From positions 1-64,000 of the forward strand of contig NZ_JANUGU010000006.1 of NCBI RefSeq assembly GCF_024753145.1: DNA of 64,000 nt, given 5' to 3'. This DNA is from Massilia terrae (GTDB taxonomy: Bacteria > Pseudomonadota > Gammaproteobacteria > Burkholderiales > Burkholderiaceae_D). A program made the translations under genes and the position numbers. Within the stretch, counting starts at the first letter, position 1. Each line of letters begins with the position of its first letter. The notes beneath the pieces were generated by a model. It saw nothing but the letters and a program-made list of their open reading frames with translations, had not been told where the DNA came from and searched no databases. Positions 22,252-31,786 of this stretch are shown piece after piece.

Positions 22252-23021
22252 CAGTGCACGCCTCCCAGTTCGCCGCCCGCGGTGCCCATATAGGCTTCCA
22301 TGACCTCCGGATTGCGCGATACCTCGTCGTAGCTTCCTTCCGCCAGCACGGAGCCGCGCTGCAGCACCGAGATCCGGTCGCAAATGCCGGACACCACGTT
22401 CATATTGTGTTCGACCATCAGGATCGTGCGGCCGGCCGATACCTTCTTGATCAGGCTGGTCACGCGGTGCACGTCCTCGTGGCCCATGCCCTGGGTCGGC
22501 TCGTCGAGCAGCATTAGCTCGGGTTCCATCGCCAGCGTGGTAGCGATCTCGAGGGCGCGCTTGCGGCCGTACGGCAGGTCGGCGGTGACGGTGTCGGCAA
22601 AAGCGGACAGGTCCACCTCGGCCAGCAAGGCCATCGCACGATCGTTTAAACGGTCCAGGCTGCGTTCACTGCGCCAGAACTGGTAGGTGGTGCCTAACTC
22701 GCGCTGGAGGCCGATACGGACGTTCTGGAGCACTGTCAGGTGCGGGAAGACCGCGGAGATCTGGAAAGACCTGATGATGCCCATGCGGGCGATGTGGGCC
22801 GGTTTGGCATTGGTGATGTCGCGTCCGTTGAACAGGATCTGGCCATCGGTCGGGACAAGGAATTTGGTGAGGAGGTTGAAGCAGGTCGTCTTGCCGGCGC
22901 CGTTGGGGCCGATCAGCGCGTGGATGTGGCCGCGCTGCACGTTCAGGCTGACGTCATGGACGGCGGTGAAACCCTTGAAGGATTTGCTCAGGTGCCGCGT
23001 TTCCAGAATGGCGTCCGCCAT
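22251..23021 (-). CDS. livG: ABC transporter ATP-binding protein LivG
   Basis: Second ATPase of the HAAT transporter, 256 residues. Walker A is GPNGAGKTT; the LivG-type insertion with RSFQISAVFPHLTVLQNV is present; the signature is degenerate (ADLPYGRKRALEIATTLAMEP, normal for LivG); Walker B is LMLLDEPTQGMG with GH following. It is the first gene of the unit livG-livF-binding protein-livH-livM. Upstream lies a 120-nt gap to the GMC gene end. Confidence 0.94.
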   Translation of the reverse strand: MADAILETRHLSKSFKGFTAVHDVSLNVQRGHIHALIGPNGAGKTTCFNLLTKFLVPTDGQILFNGRDITNAKPAHIARMGIIRSFQISAVFPHLTVLQNVRIGLQRELGTTYQFWRSERSLDRLNDRAMALLAEVDLSAFADTVTADLPYGRKRALEIATTLAMEPELMLLDEPTQGMGHEDVHRVTSLIKKVSAGRTILMVEHNMNVVSGICDRISVLQRGSVLAEGSYDEVSRNPEVMEAYMGTAGGELGGVH

Positions 23022-23143
23022 CGTGTCTCCCGTGCGTTTCTTGTTTAAGAAATAATACCAATATCGTCAGGGGGTCACAAATAAACTGCCGTGCGCGTGC
23101 GCCCGCTTCGGCGCAGACCGGGTGTGCGAATTTTCCCAGGGCT

Positions 23144-24772
23144 TTAGCGCGGGTGATTCGCCAGGATCTGTGCCGCCGTCTTCTCCGCGATCATCAGGGT
23201 CGGGGAATTGGTATTGCCCGACGTGATGAACGGCATGATCGATGCATCGACCACGCGCAATCTATCGACTCCCTTCACCCGCAACTGGCTGTCGACCACG
23301 GCCATCGGATCATCCGGCGCGCCCATCTTGCAGGTGCCGACAGGATGAAAAATCGTGGTGCCGATCAGGCCAGCGGCTGCTGCCAGCTCTTCTTCGGTCT
23401 GGTGATGCACGCCCGGCTTGATCTCTTCCGGCTTGTATTTGGCGAGCGCGGGAGCGGCGGCGATCCTTCGCGTGAGCTGCAGCGATTGTGCGGCGACCTT
23501 TCGGTCTTCCGTCGTGCTCAGGTAATTTGGCGTGATTTTGGGTGCGGCGTAGCTGTCATTGGAGGCGATGCGTACATGGCCGCGCGAGGTCGGCCTCAGG
23601 TTGCAGACGCTCGCCGTAAATGCCGGGAAGGCGTGAAGCGGATCACCGAATTTTTCCAGCGAAAGCGGTTGAACGTGGTATTCCAGGTTCGGTGAAGATT
23701 GGCTGGAATCCGAATAGGCAAAGGCGCCGAGCTGGGATGGCGCCATCGACATCGGGCCACTCTGGAACATCGCGTATTGCAGGCCGATGCGCATCTTGCC
23801 GAACCAGTTCGCCGCAGTCGTGTTCAGGGTTTTGGCGCCCGTGACCTTGAAAACCATCCGCAGCTGCAGATGATCCTGCAGGTTTTCGCCCACGCCTGGC
23901 GAATCGGCCAGCGGCTCGATGCCGTTGCGATGCAAATGCTCAGCTGGGCCGATGCCGGATAGCTGGAGAATCTGCGGCGAACCGATGGCGCCGGCGCAGA
24001 GCAGCGTCTCGCGGTGTGCGATGGCCGTGAACACCTTGCCACCACCGGCGAATTGCACGCCCTTGCAGCGCGTGCCCTGTTCCGTCTTCTCGAGCAGCAG
24101 CCGTTCGACGTGACAGCCGGTCATGATCGTCAGGTTGGATCGTTTGCCGGCAGGCTTGAGGAAAGCCTTCGCCGTATTCAGGCGGATGCCACGGCGCTGG
24201 TTGACTTCGAAATAAGCACAGCCGGCGTTATCTCCGCCATTGAAATCATCGATTTTGGCGATGCCGGTTTGTTCAGCAGCGTCGCGAAAAGCATCCAGGA
24301 TGGACCAGGACAGTCTCTGTTTTTCGACGCGCCATTCGCCACCAGCACCATGCAGTTCACTGTCACCGCCATGGTGGTCTTCACTCTTCTTGAAGATGGG
24401 CAGGACGTTTTCCCATCGCCAGGACGCATCGCCAGACAGTTCTGCCCAGCGATCGTAATCCGGCTTCTGGCCACGCATGTAGATCATGCCGTTGATCGAG
24501 GAACTACCGCCCAGGACCTTGCCTCGAGGGTAGATCAAGGAGCGGCCAGCGAGTCCGGGATCGGGTTCGGTATTGAACAGCCAATCGGTGCGGGGATTGC
24601 CGATGCAGTAGAGGTAGCCGACAGGGATGTGGATCCAGAGGTAGTCGTCTTTACCGCCAGCTTCGATCAGCAGGATGTGGAGCTGTGGGTTCTGGCTGAG
24701 ACGGTTGGCAAGAACACAGCCAGCGGTGCCTGCACCGATGATGATGTAGTCGTATTCACCTGCTGATTCCAC
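23144..24772 (-). CDS. GMC family FAD-dependent oxidoreductase (choline dehydrogenase-like)
   Basis: Flavoprotein alcohol dehydrogenase/oxidase of the glucose-methanol-choline family, 542 residues. The FAD motif [20 protein letters not shown] is at the N-terminus, GMC signature 1 is seen as [21 protein letters not shown], signature 2 as [16 protein letters not shown]. The active-site His lies in HPVGTCKMG and the Asn in [14 protein letters not shown]. It resembles BetA-like enzymes, but no betaine genes are nearby, so the substrate alcohol is open. It is expressed from the left arm of the large palindrome at 24842-25343. Confidence 0.9.
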   Translation of the reverse strand: MESAGEYDYIIIGAGTAGCVLANRLSQNPQLHILLIEAGGKDDYLWIHIPVGYLYCIGNPRTDWLFNTEPDPGLAGRSLIYPRGKVLGGSSSINGMIYMRGQKPDYDRWAELSGDASWRWENVLPIFKKSEDHHGGDSELHGAGGEWRVEKQRLSWSILDAFRDAAEQTGIAKIDDFNGGDNAGCAYFEVNQRRGIRLNTAKAFLKPAGKRSNLTIMTGCHVERLLLEKTEQGTRCKGVQFAGGGKVFTAIAHRETLLCAGAIGSPQILQLSGIGPAEHLHRNGIEPLADSPGVGENLQDHLQLRMVFKVTGAKTLNTTAANWFGKMRIGLQYAMFQSGPMSMAPSQLGAFAYSDSSQSSPNLEYHVQPLSLEKFGDPLHAFPAFTASVCNLRPTSRGHVRIASNDSYAAPKITPNYLSTTEDRKVAAQSLQLTRRIAAAPALAKYKPEEIKPGVHHQTEEELAAAAGLIGTTIFHPVGTCKMGAPDDPMAVVDSQLRVKGVDRLRVVDASIMPFITSGNTNSPTLMIAEKTAAQILANHPR

Positions 24773-24863
24773 GCTGCTCGTCCTTTCAGGGCACTGCGCT
24801 TCAGAAGATTCCTGCTTGGCAAGGATAGCAGAACCGACTTTTCCATATATAAGTTAAAAGATG

Positions 24864-24891
24864 TGTATACGAAGTTGATAGTGATAGTAAA
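24864..24891 (-). promoter_or_regulatory. Left-arm promoter (toward GMC gene)
   Basis: On the minus strand TTTACT (24886-24891), a 16-nt spacer, and TATACA (24864-24869), about 90 nt upstream of the GMC start codon. It is the mirror image of the right-arm promoter. Confidence 0.5.
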
Positions 24892-25295
24892 CGCGCACCA
24901 AACTGTTGATAAGTTCGATTTTCTCCACAGCGTCAATGGTTTACGTCATCCAGAACTGGCTGAACAACGCGTGCACGGGCGTTGAACGTAAACTGAACAA
25001 AAAATGGACGACTTCCCGAATGCAGGTTTCTTCACAAGTCATGCTGTGGATATTCAATGAGTTGTTCACAGATGAGCGGCTGTGAGCCAGTGTTTCGGCC
25101 CGTTTTCAGGGTTGATTGTGGAAAACCAACTGCATATCCACAGGATGAGATGTGAAAAAAGCTGGTTTCTGGCGAGGCTGGATTTTTTGTCCAGTTTACG
25201 TTCAAGCCAGACGCAGCATTTGTCCAGCAAGTTTGCGGGACCGTAAACTACTGATGTTGTGGAGAAAAACGAACTTGTCCACAGTTCCCGCGGCG

Positions 25296-25323
25296 TTTAC
25301 TATCACTACCATCTTCGTATACT
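25296..25323 (+). promoter_or_regulatory. Right-arm promoter (toward MTA/SAH nucleosidase gene)
   Basis: TTTACT (25296-25301), a 16-nt spacer and TATACT (25318-25323), about 80 nt before the nucleosidase start codon. Spacer and flanks match the left-arm promoter, so the two divergent genes appear to share nearly identical promoters and 5-prime leaders. Confidence 0.55.
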
Positions 25324-25401
25324 CATCTTTTAACTTATATATGGAGAACTCCGCTGCCAGCGGTTTTTCCTCTTCCTACCGGCCACAGCCGGCACAACAA
25401 T

Positions 25402-26190
25402 ATGCGTCTCGGAATCATCAGCGCCCTGGCTGAAGAACAGCAAGGTCTCGTGGAAGCCATGGAAAGCCCCTCCAGGCTCATCCATGCCAAACGCGAGTAC
25501 TTTGTCGGACAGCTCTGGAAAATCGACGCTGTGTGCGTTTTATCGCGAATTGGCAAGGTTGCTGCCGCCATGACAGCGACAACCCTTGTGGAAAAATTCG
25601 GAGTTACCCACATTCTCTTTACCGGCGTTGCAGGCGCTGGTGACAAAAACATCAAGGTGGGCGACATCGTGATCGCGGAATCGCTGGTCCAGCACGATAT
25701 GGACGCCAGTCCCTTGTTCCCGCGTTTCGAAGTGCCGCTGACGGGTCGGACGCATTTCATGGCTGACCATCGGCTTGGCCAGGGCCTCTTGGAGGCCGCG
25801 CAATGGTTCCTGGACAATCATCTCGAGGAAGCGATCAGCGAGACCGAAAGGGCGGCATTCCAGCTGGCCCAGCCACGCATTCATCGCGGCCTGGTTGCCA
25901 GTGGTGATTTGTTCATGAAGGACAAGGAACACCTGAACAAGCTCAATGGCGAGCTGCCCGGGCTGCTTGCGGTGGAAATGGAGGGCGCCGCCGTTGCCCA
26001 GGCCTGCCATGAGCTCGGGGTGCCGTTCGCCGTCATCCGTGCCATTTCGGACAACGCCAATGAAAACGCGGCCACCGACTTCATGCGTTTCGTGAAGTCA
26101 GTGGCCGCGCAGTACGCCTTCCATATCGTCCGGCGTTTTTGCGAGCAGGCTGGCGCGGATTATCCGAGCATCGATTCCGCCGGCACGTAG
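25402..26190 (+). CDS. 5-methylthioadenosine/S-adenosylhomocysteine nucleosidase family protein
   Basis: Nucleoside hydrolase of the PNP/UDP family that splits adenine from MTA and SAH, recycling SAM by-products. The 262-residue protein begins [20 protein letters not shown], the typical Mtn start. It has the nucleobase region [21 protein letters not shown], the ribose-binding Glu in [20 protein letters not shown], and the catalytic Asp in [13 protein letters not shown]. It is somewhat longer than the E. coli enzyme (about 232 aa). Its last 31 nt overlap, tail to tail, the end of ald on the other strand. Confidence 0.9.
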   Translation: MRLGIISALAEEQQGLVEAMESPSRLIHAKREYFVGQLWKIDAVCVLSRIGKVAAAMTATTLVEKFGVTHILFTGVAGAGDKNIKVGDIVIAESLVQHDMDASPLFPRFEVPLTGRTHFMADHRLGQGLLEAAQWFLDNHLEEAISETERAAFQLAQPRIHRGLVASGDLFMKDKEHLNKLNGELPGLLAVEMEGAAVAQACHELGVPFAVIRAISDNANENAATDFMRFVKSVAAQYAFHIVRRFCEQAGADYPSIDSAGT

Positions 26191-27275
26191 TCGTAGCCCA
26201 GATCTTTGGCCACGGCTGCGTAGGTGACCTTGCCCTGGCAGACGTTCAGGCCATTGCGCAGGTTGGCATCGTCCTTCAGGGCTTGGCGCCAGCCCTTGTT
26301 GGCCAGGGCGACGGCGTGACCGATGGTGGCGTTGTTCAGCGCAAAGGTCGAGGTACGGGCGACCGCGCCCGGCATATTGGCGACGCAGTAGTGGATCACG
26401 CCGTCGACGACGAAGGTCGGTTCGGCATGGGTGGTCGGGTGCGAGGTTTCGAAGCAGCCGCCCTGGTCGATCGCCACGTCCACCACTACGGCACCCTTCT
26501 TCATCCGTGAAATCATGCTGCGGGTGACCAGTTTCGGCGCTGCCGCGCCCGGTACCAGCACGCCACCGATCACCAGGTCGGCCGACAGCACGGCTTCTTC
26601 GATGGCATGCGCATTCGAATACAGGGTCGAGATGCGGTTGCCGAAGATCAGGTCGAGCTGGCGCAGGCGGTCGATGTTCTTGTCCAGTACGGTGACGCGG
26701 GCACCCGTGCCAACCGCCATCTGCAGCGCATTGGTGCCGACCACGCCGGCGCCGATGATGACGATGTGGCCGGCAGCGACGCCCGGCACGCCGCCCAGCA
26801 GCAAGCCCATGCCGCCTTTCGATTTCTCGAGGTGGCTGGCGCCTGCCTGGATCGACATCCGGCCGGCCACTTCGCTCATCGGGGCAAGCAAGGGCAGGCC
26901 GCCACCGGGGCCGGTGATGGTTTCGTAGGCGATGCAGATGGCGCCGGACTTGATCAGGGCCGCGGTCTGCTCGGGATCCGGTGCGAGGTGCAGGTAGGTG
27001 TAGAGGATCTGGCCGGGCCGCAGCATCGCGCACTCGGTCGGCTGCGGTTCCTTCACCTTCACGATCATCTCGGCCTTGTCGAAGATTTCCTTCGCGGTCG
27101 TGACGATGCTGGCGCCGGCGGCCACATACTGGTCGTCGGTCAGGCCGATTTCGGCGCCGGCATTTTGCTGGACCATGACCTTGTGGCCATGGGCGACCAG
27201 CTCGTGGACGGATGGCGGCGTGAGGCCGACACGGAATTCATTGTTCTTAATTTCTTTCGGAACACCAACTAACAT
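26160..27275 (-). CDS. ald: Alanine dehydrogenase
   Basis: NAD-dependent enzyme interconverting L-alanine with pyruvate and ammonia. The 371-residue protein has the signature [18 protein letters not shown] with the substrate-binding Arg, a catalytic Lys region ([11 protein letters not shown]), EMLRPGQ-type [11 protein letters not shown], and the Rossmann motif [28 protein letters not shown]. The start at 27275 follows a perfect GGAGG with 5-nt spacing; an in-frame ATG four codons upstream is less likely. It lies just downstream of putA on the same strand (gap 39 nt), so amino acid catabolic genes are clustered. Confidence 0.95.
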   Translation of the reverse strand: MLVGVPKEIKNNEFRVGLTPPSVHELVAHGHKVMVQQNAGAEIGLTDDQYVAAGASIVTTAKEIFDKAEMIVKVKEPQPTECAMLRPGQILYTYLHLAPDPEQTAALIKSGAICIAYETITGPGGGLPLLAPMSEVAGRMSIQAGASHLEKSKGGMGLLLGGVPGVAAGHIVIIGAGVVGTNALQMAVGTGARVTVLDKNIDRLRQLDLIFGNRISTLYSNAHAIEEAVLSADLVIGGVLVPGAAAPKLVTRSMISRMKKGAVVVDVAIDQGGCFETSHPTTHAEPTFVVDGVIHYCVANMPGAVARTSTFALNNATIGHAVALANKGWRQALKDDANLRNGLNVCQGKVTYAAVAKDLGYDYVPAESMLG

Positions 27276-27314
27276 GTCTGCCTCCAAGTTTTAATAATAA
27301 AAACTACGCCATCA

Positions 27315-30300
27315 TTACAGACCCAGCGTCATCAGGCTTGCGTTACCGCCAGCCGCCGTCGTGTTGACGCAGAGAGCACGTTCCGCAACGAGTCGCCAGA
27401 CCGGGATTGCGTCCTGCGCATCGGTATCGATGAGCGCGACGATCGCCCCCGGACGGGCCGCCAGCTGGGTGCGGATGTTCGGATTGATGCCGTTTTCCAG
27501 CAGTGCTGCCTGGAACTCGGCGCCAGCCACTTCCTCGTCCTTCAGGAAACGAATCCGGTCGCGCGCCTGCGCCGGCAGTTCAGCCTTGAGCAGGTCGCGG
27601 CCGGCGATCGGCACCAGTGCGCGGTTGCCTGCGGACAGGGCGGCGGCCAGCTGGTTGAGCAAGCCTTCCGCGGTCGCCGCCGCGCACAGGATGTTGCCGC
27701 GTGGCGTGAATGCGAGGCGGTTGCGCTCGCCGGTCGGTCCCGGCAGCTCGAGCGTGACGCCGGCCAGGGCCTCTTGTGCATAATTCTCCGCCAGTGCGGC
27801 CACCTGGGTATGCCCATTTGAACGCGCCCAGCCGATCAGCGCGGCGACGCCCGGATCGGCCCGGCGTTCGTGCTGCATCAGCGGCGCCGCATGCTGCTGC
27901 AGGCGCTTGAGATACAAGGGGCCGCCGGCCTTCGGACCCGTGCCCGATTTGCCTTCGCCGCCAAAGGGCTGCACGCCGACCACCGCGCCGACGATATTGC
28001 GGTTCACGTAGATATTGCCGACGTGGGCGCGCGCGGTGATGAAATCGATGGTCTCGTCGATGCGCGAATGCACACCCAGGGTCAGGCCGTAGCCGGTGCC
28101 GTTGATCTGGTCGACCACCTTGCCGAGGTCGGCGCGCTGGTAGCGGACGATGTGCAGCACCGGGCCGAACACTTCGCGCTTGAGCTGGGCCAGCGAGTCG
28201 ATCTCGAGCATGGTCGGCGGCACGAAGGTGCCTTGGGCCGCGACCGGGGCCGGGAGGTCGACCGCGAAATAGTCCTTGGCCTCGCCCTTCACGCGCTCGA
28301 TGTGACCGAGCAGGTTTTGCTGGGCTTCTGCATCGATCACGGGGCCGATGTCGATCGCAAGACGGTCCGGGCTGCCGACGCGCAGTTCCGACATCGCGCC
28401 CTTGAGCATGCGGATGGTCTTGTCCGCGATTTCTTCTTGCAGGAACAGCACGCGCAGCGCCGAGCAGCGCTGGCCGGCGCTGTCGAAGGCCGAGCTCAGC
28501 ACATCGTTCACCACCTGTTCCGGCAGTGCCGAGGAATCGACGATCAGCGCGTTCTGGCCGCCGGTCTCGGCGATCAGCGCGATGTCGCAGCCCTCCTTGA
28601 TGCCGCGTTCGGCCAGCGTGCGGTTGATCAGCTGCGCCACTTCGGTCGAGCCGGTGAAGATCACGCCCTTGATGCGCGGATCGGCGGTGAGTGCGGCGCC
28701 CACCACTTCACCGCGGCCTGGCAGCAGCTGCAGTGCCGCGCGCGGCAAGCCGGCTTCGATGAACAGCTCGACGGCGCGGTGCGCGATCAGCGGGGTCTGC
28801 TCGGCCGGCTTTGCCAGCACCACATTGCCTGCCGCGAGGGCTGCGGCGACCTGGCCGGTGAAGATGGCCAGCGGGAAGTTCCACGGGCTGATGCAGGTGA
28901 CCGGGCCAAGCGCAGCCAGGCCGCCCTGCTTCGGCGACTCAAGCAGCAGTTGCTGCGCGTAGTAGCGCAGGAAGTCGACGGCCTCGCGCAGCTCAGCGAT
29001 GGCGTTCGGCAGCGACTTGCCGGCCTCGCGCACGGCCAGTGCCATCAGTTCGGCGTGGTCGCGCTCGAACAGGTCGGCGGTGCGCTCGAGCAGCCCGGCG
29101 CGCGTTTCGGCAGGCGTGGCTTGCCATTCGCCGGCAAATGCGGCGGCGGCAGCGAGCGCGCCCTGCACGTCCGCAGGAGACGCTTCGCGAATCTGGCCCA
29201 CCACGTCCGCGCGCTGGGCCGGATTGACGACATTGGCAGGCGCCGCCGGCTGCACGTCTCCCGCGACCAGCGGGCCGGCGTCGTAGCTGCGTTGCTTGCC
29301 GAGTTCGAGCGCCAGGCGGCGCAGGGTGTCTTCGTTGGACAGGTCGGTGCCTGCAGAGTTCCGGCGCGTGTCCCCGTACAGGTTCACGGGCAGCGCGATC
29401 GCCGGGTGCGGCTTGCAGCCGTAGCTGCGCGCGGTGTCGAAAGGATCGGCCAGCAGGCTGTCGATCGGCACGCTTTCGTCGACGATCTGGTTGACGAAGG
29501 AGCTGTTGGCGCCGTTTTCCAGCAGGCGCCGCACCAGGTAGGCCAGCAGCGTCTCGTGCGAGCCGACCGGCGCGTAGATGCGGCAGGGACGGCCGAGGTT
29601 TTCCTTCCCGACCACCTGGTCGTACAGCGTTTCGCCCATGCCGTGCAGGCACTGGAATTCGTAATCGGTGACGCCTTCCTCGCGCGCCCAGGTGTAGATC
29701 ACGGACAGGGTGTGCGCGTTGTGGGTGGCGAACTGCGGATAGATGACGTCGGTCGCCGCCAGCAGCTTGCGCGCGCAGGTGAGGTAGGACACGTCGGTGT
29801 AGACCTTGCGCGTGTACACCGGGTAGCCGGGCAGGCCGTCGACCTGGGCGCGCTTGATTTCGGCGTCCCAGTACGCGCCCTTCACCAGGCGGATCATGAA
29901 CTTGCGGCCGCTGCGCTTGGCCAGGTCGACCATGTAGTCGATCGCGAACGGGCAGCGCTTGGAATAGGCCTGGATGACGAAGCCGATGCCGTCGAAGCCG
30001 GCCAGTTCCGGATCGAAGGCCAGCACTTCCATCATGTCGAGCGAGATCTCGAGGCGGTCGGCTTCCTCGGCGTCGATGTTCAGGCCGATGTTGTAGTGCT
30101 TGGCCAGCAGCAGCAGGCTGCGCAGGCGCGGCAGCAGTTCGTTCATCACGCGCTCGTGCTGGGCGCGGCTGTAGCGCGGGTGCAGGGCCGATAGCTTGAC
30201 CGAGATGCCGGGGCCGTCCTTGATGCCGCGCCCGTTGGAGGCCCTGCCGATCGCGTGGATCGCGGTTTCGTAGGCGGCGTAGTAGTTGCTGGCGTCGGCT

Positions 30301-30974
30301 TCGGTCAGCGCGGCCTCGCCCAGCATGTCGTAGGAATAGCGGTAGCCGCGCGCTTCGTTGTCGAGGCTGTTCTTGAGCGCTTCCTCGATGGTCTGGCCGG
30401 TGACGAACTGGTTGCCGAGCATGCGCATGGCGACGTCGACGCCCTTGCGGATCAGCGGCTCGCCGCCCTTCGCGATCAGGCGCGTGAGCGCGGAACCGAG
30501 GCCGCCTTCGCTGCTGGAGGACACCAGTTTGCCGGTGATCAGCAGACCCCAGGTGGCGGCGTTGACGAACAGCGAGGGCGATTCGCCCAGGTGGCGCTTC
30601 CAGTCGCCCTTGCTGATTTTGTCGGCGATGAGGCGGTCGGCGGTGGCGATGTCGGGGATGCGCAGCAGCGCTTCGGCCAGGCACATCAGCGCCACGCCTT
30701 CTTCCGACGACAGCGAGAATTCGTGCATCAGCGCATCGACGCCGGAGGCGCGGGTGCGCTTGCTGCGCACGCTCGAGACCAGCCGGTGTGCCAGCATGTA
30801 GGCATCGCCGCTGGCGCGCGCGCCCTGGGCCAGCAGCCATTCGACGGCTTCGGTTTCGTCACGGCGGTAAGCGGCGGTGATGGCGGCGCGCAGCGGACTC
30901 TGCTCGCGCTTGATTTCAGCCTGGAGTGCGTCGAAAGGAACGAACAGGGAGCCCGGGGCGGCGGCGATGTGCAT
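27315..30974 (-). CDS. putA: Bifunctional proline dehydrogenase/P5C dehydrogenase PutA
   Basis: Oxidises proline to glutamate in two steps: FAD-dependent PRODH, then NAD-dependent P5C dehydrogenase, with channelled intermediate. Of 1219 residues, about 1-480 form the PRODH half (GPGISVKLSALHPRYSRAQHERV, NIDAEEADRLEISLDMME, RLVKGAYWDAEIKRAQ, EFQCLHGMGE). From about 560 the aldehyde dehydrogenase half has VTCISPWNFPLAIFTGQVAAALAAGN, the Glu motif AETGGQNALIVDSSA and the catalytic Cys in SAGQRCSALR. A C-terminal ALDH-like extension ends the protein. The N-terminal ribbon-helix-helix repressor domain of E. coli PutA is absent, so transcription is probably controlled by the divergent Lrp-type gene. 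Confidence 0.96.
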   Translation of the reverse strand: MHIAAAPGSLFVPFDALQAEIKREQSPLRAAITAAYRRDETEAVEWLLAQGARASGDAYMLAHRLVSSVRSKRTRASGVDALMHEFSLSSEEGVALMCLAEALLRIPDIATADRLIADKISKGDWKRHLGESPSLFVNAATWGLLITGKLVSSSSEGGLGSALTRLIAKGGEPLIRKGVDVAMRMLGNQFVTGQTIEEALKNSLDNEARGYRYSYDMLGEAALTEADASNYYAAYETAIHAIGRASNGRGIKDGPGISVKLSALHPRYSRAQHERVMNELLPRLRSLLLLAKHYNIGLNIDAEEADRLEISLDMMEVLAFDPELAGFDGIGFVIQAYSKRCPFAIDYMVDLAKRSGRKFMIRLVKGAYWDAEIKRAQVDGLPGYPVYTRKVYTDVSYLTCARKLLAATDVIYPQFATHNAHTLSVIYTWAREEGVTDYEFQCLHGMGETLYDQVVGKENLGRPCRIYAPVGSHETLLAYLVRRLLENGANSSFVNQIVDESVPIDSLLADPFDTARSYGCKPHPAIALPVNLYGDTRRNSAGTDLSNEDTLRRLALELGKQRSYDAGPLVAGDVQPAAPANVVNPAQRADVVGQIREASPADVQGALAAAAAFAGEWQATPAETRAGLLERTADLFERDHAELMALAVREAGKSLPNAIAELREAVDFLRYYAQQLLLESPKQGGLAALGPVTCISPWNFPLAIFTGQVAAALAAGNVVLAKPAEQTPLIAHRAVELFIEAGLPRAALQLLPGRGEVVGAALTADPRIKGVIFTGSTEVAQLINRTLAERGIKEGCDIALIAETGGQNALIVDSSALPEQVVNDVLSSAFDSAGQRCSALRVLFLQEEIADKTIRMLKGAMSELRVGSPDRLAIDIGPVIDAEAQQNLLGHIERVKGEAKDYFAVDLPAPVAAQGTFVPPTMLEIDSLAQLKREVFGPVLHIVRYQRADLGKVVDQINGTGYGLTLGVHSRIDETIDFITARAHVGNIYVNRNIVGAVVGVQPFGGEGKSGTGPKAGGPLYLKRLQQHAAPLMQHERRADPGVAALIGWARSNGHTQVAALAENYAQEALAGVTLELPGPTGERNRLAFTPRGNILCAAATAEGLLNQLAAALSAGNRALVPIAGRDLLKAELPAQARDRIRFLKDEEVAGAEFQAALLENGINPNIRTQLAARPGAIVALIDTDAQDAIPVWRLVAERALCVNTTAAGGNASLMTLGL

Positions 30975-31182
30975 GTGTACTCTTCAAAAATATCGAATGG
31001 GGGTTGCAGCAAAACGCGCCGGGCTGCTCATGGCGGCCGGGCGCGATATTTATTGCGGATAGATGATTCGATTGTAGAGGACAATCTTCTGGATTTATTC
31101 TGGATTTACAGAAGACTGGCAAAAGATAGTTTTTGGTGAGAGAATTTCACCAAATAATATTTATTGCCGAGAGAGAGCCGAG

Positions 31183-31638
31183 ATGCTGGATAAGATAAGC
31201 AAGAAAATCCTTGCCGAGCTGCAGAGCGATGGGCGGATCAGCAATGTGGAGCTGGCCGCGCGGGTGAACCTGTCGCCTGCGGCCTGCCTGGAGCGGGTGC
31301 GCAAGCTGCACGAAGCCGGTTACATCATGGGCTATACGGCGCAGCTCAATCCGCAGTTGCTGGATGTGTCGCTGCTGGTATTCATCGAGGTGGTGCTGGA
31401 CCGCACTACGCCCGAGGTCTTCGATGCGTTCAAGCAGAGTGTACAGCTAATTCCCGAGGTGTTGGAGTGCCACATGGTGGCTGGCGGCTTCGACTACCTG
31501 GTCAAGGCGCGCGTAAAGGATATGGCGGCGTACCGCGAGTTCCTGGGCAAGACCTTGCTGCAGAAGGGGGTGCGGGAGACGCACACGTATGCGGTGATGG
31601 AAGAGGTAAAGAACACCACCAAGTTGCCGATCAAGTGA
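31183..31638 (+). CDS. Lrp/AsnC family regulator, probable activator of putA
   Basis: Feast/famine regulator of 151 residues. The N-terminal helix-turn-helix (LDKISKKILAELQSDGRISNVELAARVNLSPAACLERVRKLHEAGYI) and the C-terminal RAM ligand-binding domain (LECHMVAGGFDYLVKARVKDMAAYREFLGKTL) are complete. It diverges from putA with a 208-nt AT-rich gap between them. PutR/BkdR-type Lrp proteins next to putA activate it in response to proline, and the same role is inferred here since PutA lacks its own repressor domain. Confidence 0.92.
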   Translation: MLDKISKKILAELQSDGRISNVELAARVNLSPAACLERVRKLHEAGYIMGYTAQLNPQLLDVSLLVFIEVVLDRTTPEVFDAFKQSVQLIPEVLECHMVAGGFDYLVKARVKDMAAYREFLGKTLLQKGVRETHTYAVMEEVKNTTKLPIK

Positions 31639-31654
31639 GCGCGTGAGCTAACGC

Positions 31655-31765
31655 TGCGCTGCAAAACGGGATTCCCGCTCCTGCGGGGAGACGTTCTCTT
31701 TATTGTTGGCGCTGGCCTGAGAGCGGCCGTCGTTCCCGCGCAAGCGGGAATCCCATTTTGCGTGC
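31655..31765. repeat. REP-like inverted repeat after the Lrp gene
   Basis: CAAAACGGGATTCCCGCTCC...GGGGAGACG (31661-31692) faces CGTCGTTCCCGCGCAAGCGGGAATCCCATTTTGCG (31728-31762) in inverted orientation. The right unit is almost identical to the copy at 2258. The repeat fills the gap between the convergent Lrp and LysR genes. Confidence 0.85.
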
Positions 31766-31786
31766 TTCAGTTAGCGCACGCAGCAA

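Larger units (their letters stand above)
24842..25343. repeat. About 500-bp imperfect palindrome with mirrored promoters and DnaA-box-like motifs
   Basis: The intergenic region between the divergent GMC and nucleosidase genes reads as one giant inverted repeat. From both outer edges inward it shows CCATATATAAGTTAAAAGAT, GTATACGAAG, AGTGATAGTAAACG, AAGTTCG, TTCTCCACA, GTTTACG, GAACGTAAACTG, ACAAAAAAT, TTCACA and CTGTGGATAT, in the same order on opposite strands. The arms are roughly 200 bp and clearly related but diverged. Motifs one base from the DnaA box TTATCCACA recur (TTCTCCACA, TTGTCCACA, ATATCCACA, TTTTCCACA). Function is unknown: duplicated divergent promoter, protein-binding centre or replication-related element. 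Confidence 0.8.

Noticed and set aside
24842..25343. Definite replication origin
   Set aside because: DnaA-like boxes mostly deviate by one base, no dnaA or rpmH gene is nearby, and skew could not be computed; kept only as a possibility.
27870..30194. 774-codon plus-strand open frame
   Set aside because: Lies entirely opposite putA and reads as a low-complexity His/Val/Arg-rich shadow of its codon structure.
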